DNA from: SZUA-252 sp035716005
Lineage (GTDB): Bacteria > Eisenbacteria > RBG-16-71-46 > SZUA-252
Length of the DNA stretch: 11,650 nt
Reading direction: 5' to 3'
Assembly (NCBI GenBank): GCA_035716005.1
Contig: DASTKG010000105.1
Coordinates: 1-11,650 of the forward strand
In this document: in pieces, positions 6,912 to 11,650 of the stretch
How positions within the stretch are numbered: position 1 is the stretch's first letter
Layout of the letters: each line of letters starts with the position of its first letter
Program-made: the position numbers and the translations under genes
The notes under the pieces: generated by a model
The model's database searches: none
The model's input: the letters and a program-made list of their open reading frames with translations, nothing else
Told to the model about the DNA's origin: nothing

Positions 6912-9824
6912 ATGAACGACCCATCCAATTCCCCGAACCCGATGAGCCTCCCCTTCGTGGAGGCCCTCTACGCCGACTTCCTTCGCGATCCGAACTCGGT
7001 GCCCGCCGAATGGCGGAAGCACTTCGAGTCGATGCGCGAGGCGAATGGTTTCGCGGCCCGGCCGCGGCTGAGGCCCTCGTTCCCCCAGCGGACGCTCTAC
7101 GGCTCGCCGCGCGGCGGCGGGCGGAACGGATCGGGCGTGAACTCGATCGTCGACGTCGACGGCGACGCCGATTCGCGCGCGCCGCAAGGGAAAGGCCCCG
7201 GCGCCGCGAAGAGCGCTCCCGCGGCGAAGGCTCCGCTCTCCGACCGAGAGCGCCCGGTCTCCGCGCCCGCCACCTTCTCGCTCATTCAGACGTTCCGCGC
7301 GCGCGGGCATCAGGCCGCCGCCATCGATCCGCTCGGCACGCCGCGTCCGGCGCCCTCCGATCTCGATCCCGCGTTCCACGGCTTCATCCCCGGCGATCTC
7401 GACCGTCCGGTGGACGTCGAGTTCGGCGGCGTGCGCGGCGGGACGCTCCGCGATCTCCTCGCGCGTCTTCACGCCACCTATTGCGGGACGATCGGCTGGC
7501 AGTACCGCCACATCCACGATCCGCTCGTCCTCGCCTGGATCCAGGATCGGATCGAGCTGCCGCAATATCGCCAGGCGCTCTCCGCCGAGGAGCGGCGTCG
7601 CGTGCTCGAGCGCCTGACGGCCGCCGCGGTCTTCGAGGACTTCATCCAGAAGAAGTACATCGGCTCGAAGTCGTTCTCCGTCGAAGGGTGCGAATCGCTG
7701 ATTCCGCTCCTCGAGGCGGCCATCGACGTGGCCGACCAGGGAGGCGTCGGCGAGGTCGTCATCGGCATGGCGCATCGCGGCCGGCTGAACGTCCTCTCGA
7801 ACGTCATGGGAAAGCCGGCGCGGCGCATCTTCCACGAGTTCGACGACTCCGATCCCGAGATGTGGACCGGGCGCGGCGACGTGAAGTACCACCTCGGCTA
7901 CTCCAACGACCGCGAGATGCCGTCGGGACGCCGGCTCCATCTCACGCTCTGCTTCAATCCGAGCCATCTCGAGTTCGTGAACCCGGTGGCCCTGGGACGG
8001 ATGCGCGCGAAGCAGGATCGCGTGGCCGACGCGAATCGCGAGCGCGGCGCGGTGGTCCTGATCCACGGCGACGCCGCCTTCGCGGGCGAGGGCGTGGTGC
8101 AGGAGACGCTGAACCTTAGCCAGCTCGCCGCCTATCACACGGGCGGCGCGCTCCACGTCATCGTGAACAACCAGATCGGCTTCACCACGATGCCGGAGGA
8201 GGCGCGCTCGAGCCCCTACGCCTCCGACGTGGCTCGCATCCTCCAGTCGCCCATCTTCCACGTGAACGGAGAGGATCCCGACGCGGTCATCCGCGTGGTG
8301 AGGACCGCGATGGAGTTCCGCCGCGTCTTTCGCCGCGACGTGGTGATCGACCTGAACGGCTACCGCCGTCACGGGCACAACGAAGGGGACGAACCGGCCT
8401 TCACGCAGCCGACGCTCTACAAAGCGATCGCGGCGCGAAAGCCGATCCACCTCCTCTACGGCGAGCGCCTCGCGGCCGAGGGCGTCGTGACCCCCGAAGC
8501 GGCCCAGGCGATGGCGCGCGCGGTGCGCGATGCGCTGGAAGCGGAGCTGAAGGCGGCCCGCGACACGAGACCGGCGCCGCCGTCCGATGCCGAAACCGGC
8601 GCGTGGGCGCCCTACCGCGGCGGCGCGGACGCTTCGGCGCCCGATCCCGAGACCGGCGTCGCGCGCGCGAGGCTGGAGCAATACCTCGAGACGACCGCGC
8701 GGACGCCCGAGGGTTTCAAGCCGCATCCGAAGATCGCGCGGGCGCTGGAGCAGCGCCGCCTCATGGCGAAGGGCGAGAAGCCGCTCGACTGGGCCGCGGC
8801 CGAGGCGGCGGCCTTCGCGTCGCTCGTCGACCAGGGCTATCGCGTGCGGCTCACCGGCCAGGACACCGAGCGCGGCACGTTCAGCCACCGCCACGCCGTG
8901 CTCCACGACGTGGAGGACGGCAAGACCTACACCGCGCTCCAGCACATCTCGCCGAAGCAGGCGCCCTTCGAGATCGCGAATTCGCCCCTCTCCGAGACGG
9001 CGCCGGTCGGTTTCGAATACGGCTACAGCCTCGAGTGGCCCGACGGCCTCGTCGCCTGGGAAGCCCAGTTCGGCGACTTCGTGAACGTGGCCCAGACCTT
9101 GATCGACCAGTTCCTCGCGAGCGGCGAAGCGAAGTGGCGCCGCCTCTCGGGCCTCACGCTCCTTCTGCCGCACGGCTTCGAGGGACAGGGGTCGGAGCAC
9201 TCGAGCGCCCGGATCGAGCGTTTCCTGCAATTGGCCGCGCGCGACAACATCCAGGTGACCTATCCGTCGACGCCCGCGCAGCTCTTCCACCTGCTGCGCC
9301 GCCAGGTGATCCGTCCTTGGCGGAAGCCCTTGATCGTCATGACGCCGAAGAGCCTGCTCCGGAATCCGGAATGCGTCTCTCCGATCGAGGAGCTGGCGAA
9401 GGGGCGCTTCCAGCGTCTCCTCGCCGACGCCGAGGCGGTCCCCGCGAAGACGAAGCAGGTCCTCCTCTGCAGCGGAAAGCTCTATTACGAGCTGGCCGCG
9501 GTGCGGAAGGAGCGGGAGCGGGACGACACGGCGATTCTCCGCGTGGAACAGCTCTATCCGCTGGCCGACGCCTCGCTCGACGGCTTCCTGGAGCCGTTCA
9601 AGCCGGGAACGCCGGTGACGTGGGTGCAGGAAGAACCGGAAAACATGGGAGCGTGGCCCTACCTGCGCGCGCGATTCGGCGCGACGCTCTTGGGCCGCCA
9701 TCCCTTCTTCGTGGCCAGCCGCCCCGAATCGCCGACGCCGGCGTCGGGCGCGCACAGCAGCCACAAGATGGAGCAGGAGCGGCTTCTCGCGTCGGCGTTC
9801 AATTCGCCGCGCAAGCTCGGCTAG
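6912..9824 (+). CDS. sucA: 2-oxoglutarate dehydrogenase E1 component
   Basis: A 970-residue thiamine-diphosphate enzyme that decarboxylates 2-oxoglutarate and passes the succinyl group to the lipoyl arm of E2, in the TCA cycle. The N-terminal segment SLPFVEALYADFLRDPNSV (12-30) is the family's E2-contacting element. A low-complexity linker (about 62-118) leads into FSLIQTFRARGH (122-133). Active-site motifs follow: IGMAHRGRLN (284-293, H288), VKYHLGY (324-330, H327), the thiamine-diphosphate/Mg motif GDAAFAGEG (386-394) through VNNQIGFTT (418-426), and RRHGHNEGDEP (485-495). The transketolase-like second half has HGFEGQGSEHSSARIERF (754-771) and MTPKSLLRNP (810-819). Length and motifs are those of a complete enzyme. 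The ATG at 6912 is preferred because the N-terminal element starts soon after it; the ribosome binding site is mediocre (AAAGGA, about 12 bases away). It is first of sucA-sucB-lpd, with 37 nt to sucB. Confidence 0.98.
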   Translation: MNDPSNSPNPMSLPFVEALYADFLRDPNSVPAEWRKHFESMREANGFAARPRLRPSFPQRTLYGSPRGGGRNGSGVNSIVDVDGDADSRAPQGKGPGAAKSAPAAKAPLSDRERPVSAPATFSLIQTFRARGHQAAAIDPLGTPRPAPSDLDPAFHGFIPGDLDRPVDVEFGGVRGGTLRDLLARLHATYCGTIGWQYRHIHDPLVLAWIQDRIELPQYRQALSAEERRRVLERLTAAAVFEDFIQKKYIGSKSFSVEGCESLIPLLEAAIDVADQGGVGEVVIGMAHRGRLNVLSNVMGKPARRIFHEFDDSDPEMWTGRGDVKYHLGYSNDREMPSGRRLHLTLCFNPSHLEFVNPVALGRMRAKQDRVADANRERGAVVLIHGDAAFAGEGVVQETLNLSQLAAYHTGGALHVIVNNQIGFTTMPEEARSSPYASDVARILQSPIFHVNGEDPDAVIRVVRTAMEFRRVFRRDVVIDLNGYRRHGHNEGDEPAFTQPTLYKAIAARKPIHLLYGERLAAEGVVTPEAAQAMARAVRDALEAELKAARDTRPAPPSDAETGAWAPYRGGADASAPDPETGVARARLEQYLETTARTPEGFKPHPKIARALEQRRLMAKGEKPLDWAAAEAAAFASLVDQGYRVRLTGQDTERGTFSHRHAVLHDVEDGKTYTALQHISPKQAPFEIANSPLSETAPVGFEYGYSLEWPDGLVAWEAQFGDFVNVAQTLIDQFLASGEAKWRRLSGLTLLLPHGFEGQGSEHSSARIERFLQLAARDNIQVTYPSTPAQLFHLLRRQVIRPWRKPLIVMTPKSLLRNPECVSPIEELAKGRFQRLLADAEAVPAKTKQVLLCSGKLYYELAAVRKERERDDTAILRVEQLYPLADASLDGFLEPFKPGTPVTWVQEEPENMGAWPYLRARFGATLLGRHPFFVASRPESPTPASGAHSSHKMEQERLLASAFNSPRKLG

Positions 9825-9861
9825 GCGCGCCGCTCCGGCGAACGTCAGGAAAGGATCGACG

Positions 9862-11163
9862 ATGTCCGTGGAATTGAGAGTCCCCGAGGTCGGTGAATCG
9901 ATCACCGAGGTGCAGATCGGCGCCTGGCTCAAGTCCGAGGGAGATCACGTCGAGCGCGACGAGGCGCTCGTGGAGATCGAGTCGGACAAGGCGACGCTGG
10001 AGTTGCCCGCGCCGGTTTCGGGAACGCTCGCGAAGGTGCTCGCGAAGAAGGGCGCCATCGTGAAGGTGGGGGATTTGATCGCGGAGCTCGCGGAGGGAGC
10101 TTCGACCGGGAACGGGGCGAAGGCCCCCGCGAAGGCGGCTCCGGCCGCGGCGAAGCCCGCGGCGGCGGCTCCGGCGGTCGCGGCCCCGGTGGCCGCGGCG
10201 AAGCCCGCGGCGGCGGCTCCCGCCGCCGCGCCCGCGATGCCCGCTCCATCGTCCGCGCCGCCGCGCGTCATGCCGGCCGCGGCCCGCGCGCTCGCCGAGG
10301 CCGGCCTCGCCGCCACGGACGTCCGCGCCACCGGCCCCGGCGGCCGCCTCCTCAAGGAGGACGTCGCCGCGCACGTCGGCGCGAACGTGGGAGCGTTGGG
10401 CGTGAAGCCTACCGCCGCCGCGTCGCCCCTCGATCGCGTGGAGACGCCGGTTCCGGCCGACGCCCGGGGCGAAGAGGCGATTCCGATGAGCCCGATGCGC
10501 GTCCGCATCGCCGAGCGGCTCAAGGAGGCGCAGAACACGGCCGCGCTCCTCACCACGTTCAACGAAATCGACATGGCCGCCCTGATGGCGCTTCGCGACG
10601 AGGTGAAGGAGCCCTTCCAGGAGCGCTACGGCGTGAAGCTCGGCATCATGTCCTTCTTCGTGAAGGCGGCGGTCGACGCGCTCATGCACTATCCGCAAGT
10701 CAACGCGGAGATTCGCGGGCGCGACATCGTCTACAAGAACTACTACGACATCGGAATCGCCGTGGGCGGCGGAAAGGGGCTCATCGTCCCGATCTTGCGC
10801 AACGCCGATCGCCTTTCGTTCGCGGAGATCGAGACCACCGTTTCCGACTTCGGCGCCCGCGCCAAGGAGAACAAGATCAACCTCGAGGAGCTGCATGGAG
10901 GCACGTTCACGATCTCGAACGGCGGCGTCTACGGCAACCTCCTCTCCACGCCGATCGTGAACCCGCCGCAGAGCGCCATTCTGGGGCTCCACGCCATCCA
11001 CAAGCGCCCGGTCGCGGTGAACGACCAGGTGGTGATCCGCCCCATGATGTACGTGGCGGTCACCTACGATCACCGCGTCATCGACGGCCGCGAGTCGGTG
11101 ACCTTCCTGAAGCACATCAAGGACCTGATCGAGCATCCGACCCGGATGCTCCTCGGGCTCTAG
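9862..11163 (+). CDS. sucB: 2-oxoglutarate dehydrogenase E2, dihydrolipoyl succinyltransferase
   Basis: A 433-residue E2 core subunit that takes the succinyl group from E1 and transfers it to CoA. One lipoyl domain (1-77) with the lipoylated K43 in ESDKATLE, an Ala/Pro/Lys-rich flexible linker (about 84-134), the peripheral-subunit-binding domain (135-170, PAARALAEAGL...GPGGRLLKEDV) and the catalytic domain (about 205-433) with the active-site HRVIDGRES (H404, D408). The start PEVGESITEVQIGAW and the end DHRVIDGRE...HPTRMLLGL are those of succinyl-transferring rather than pyruvate-type E2s. The ATG has AGGAAAGGA (9847-9855) just upstream. It lies between sucA and lpd in one operon. The linker DNA contains a 30-bp perfect duplication. 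Confidence 0.98.
   Translation: MSVELRVPEVGESITEVQIGAWLKSEGDHVERDEALVEIESDKATLELPAPVSGTLAKVLAKKGAIVKVGDLIAELAEGASTGNGAKAPAKAAPAAAKPAAAAPAVAAPVAAAKPAAAAPAAAPAMPAPSSAPPRVMPAAARALAEAGLAATDVRATGPGGRLLKEDVAAHVGANVGALGVKPTAAASPLDRVETPVPADARGEEAIPMSPMRVRIAERLKEAQNTAALLTTFNEIDMAALMALRDEVKEPFQERYGVKLGIMSFFVKAAVDALMHYPQVNAEIRGRDIVYKNYYDIGIAVGGGKGLIVPILRNADRLSFAEIETTVSDFGARAKENKINLEELHGGTFTISNGGVYGNLLSTPIVNPPQSAILGLHAIHKRPVAVNDQVVIRPMMYVAVTYDHRVIDGRESVTFLKHIKDLIEHPTRMLLGL
10143..10220 (+). repeat. 30-bp direct repeat in the sucB linker
   Basis: A 30-nt segment at 10143-10172 recurs perfectly at 10191-10220 with a period of 48 bp, both copies in frame and encoding AAAKPAAAAP (residues 95-104 and 111-120). 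This looks like a recent in-frame duplication or replication-slippage product in the flexible Ala/Pro arm, where length is usually tolerated. Confidence 0.85.
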
Positions 11164-11170
11164 GCCGGCC

Positions 11171-11650
11171 ATGGCCGCCGTCACGCACGACCTCGTCATC
11201 CTCGGCGCGGGCCCCGGCGGCTACGTGGCCGCCATTCGCGCCGGGCAGCTCGGCATGAACGTCGCGTGCGTGGACGAAGTCCCCGCGCTCGGCGGCACCT
11301 GCGTCCGCATCGGCTGCATTCCGAGCAAGGCGCTCCTCGAATCGAGCGAGCGTTTCCACGAGGCGGGACACGCGCTCGCCGCGCACGGCGTGAAGGTGGC
11401 CGGCGTCGAGCTCGACCTCCCCACGATGATGAAGCGGAAGGACCAGATCGTCGGCGACCTCACGCGCGGCGTCGAATTCCTCTTCAAGAAGAACAAGGTG
11501 ACGCGCTACCTCGGGCACGCCCGGATCGCCGGCCCGGGCCGCGTGACGGTGACCGGCGCCGACGGCGCCGCGGTGGCCGAGCCTGTCGAGATCTCAGCGA
11601 AGCACATCGTGATCGCCACCGGCTCGAAGCCCGCCCCCTTGAAGGGCGTG
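11171..11650 (+). CDS. lpd: Dihydrolipoyl dehydrogenase (E3), 5' part cut by right edge
   Basis: The first 160 residues of the flavoenzyme that re-oxidises the lipoyl arm of E2 and makes NADH. Visible are the FAD-binding GAGPGG (12-17), the redox-active disulfide C44-x4-C49 in GGTCVRIGCIPSK, and the second FAD motif ATGSKP (149-154). The C44/C49 spacing fits dihydrolipoyl dehydrogenase. The usual LNV between the first Cys and Gly is VRI here. The ATG comes 7 nt after the sucB stop with no clear ribosome binding site, so translation is probably coupled to sucB. Its place as third gene suggests an E3 dedicated to this complex, although E3 can be shared with pyruvate dehydrogenase. Confidence 0.96.
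   Translation, partial: MAAVTHDLVILGAGPGGYVAAIRAGQLGMNVACVDEVPALGGTCVRIGCIPSKALLESSERFHEAGHALAAHGVKVAGVELDLPTMMKRKDQIVGDLTRGVEFLFKKNKVTRYLGHARIAGPGRVTVTGADGAAVAEPVEISAKHIVIATGSKPAPLKGV

Noticed and set aside
6643..6915. 90-codon plus-strand ORF (GTG start) that ends in an ATGA overlap with sucA
   Set aside because: The overlap is attractive, but the protein is Pro/Arg/Ser-rich without motifs, the start has no properly spaced ribosome binding site, and the region is better explained as a structured leader or intergenic repeat.
5196..9932. Very long open frame on the minus strand across sucA and sad (about 1578 codons)
   Set aside because: Its sequence is Arg/Ala/Gly/His-rich without motifs and lies antisense to sucA and out of frame with sad. 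Such frames are common in GC-rich DNA.
9799..11199. Minus-strand open frame of about 466 codons opposite sucB
   Set aside because: Antisense shadow of a complete E2 gene, rich in Gly/Arg from the Ala/Pro linker.

Overview
The window is very GC-rich DNA with tightly packed genes, G/C-ending codons and several GTG starts. Two products carry Sec-type signal peptides feeding a periplasm, so I infer a Gram-negative, aerobically respiring bacterium. An uncultured high-GC lineage (Eisenbacteria, Gemmatimonadota, Acidobacteriota or Myxococcota) would fit, but the sequence alone does not decide the phylum.

Left block (1-2783, all minus strand): an OmpR-family response regulator and its histidine kinase form a translationally coupled pair (GTGA overlap). 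Behind a probable terminator lies the 5' part of a Spy/CpxP/ZraP-like periplasmic protein that runs off the left edge. The regulator promoter and the periplasmic-protein promoter share a tandem 11-bp-period direct repeat, GTNTGRC-N4-GTNTGRC. In both cases it sits exactly 8 nt upstream of a -10-like hexamer. This is the layout expected if the regulator activates its own operon and the periplasmic gene. The kinase sensor loop and the periplasmic protein both carry Met/His/Gly-rich stretches, suggesting envelope metal (Cu-like) stress.

Middle block (2784-5224, plus strand): a secreted class-C beta-lactamase-fold serine hydrolase, preceded by two tiny overlapping ORFs that may couple its translation to an upstream ribosome binding site, then a family I inorganic pyrophosphatase of the chlamydial-like type. 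Pyrophosphatase converges on an aldehyde dehydrogenase, and a perfect hairpin fills the 27-nt gap.

Right block (5252-11650): a Sad/YneI-type succinate-semialdehyde dehydrogenase (minus strand) diverges from a sucA-sucB-lpd operon encoding the 2-oxoglutarate dehydrogenase complex (lpd cut by the right edge). The complex makes succinyl-CoA from 2-oxoglutarate. The divergent dehydrogenase makes succinate from succinate semialdehyde, so both genes lead from around 2-oxoglutarate/GABA to the C4 part of the TCA cycle. The 286-nt divergent region holds four copies of a heptamer (GCAAGCG/CGCTTGC) in alternating orientation that can form competing structures.

I see no tRNA, rRNA, CRISPR array, insertion sequence or phage gene, and no clearly new multi-gene system. 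The most interesting items are the shared regulator box, the leader-ORF cascade before the hydrolase and the structured sucA leader.
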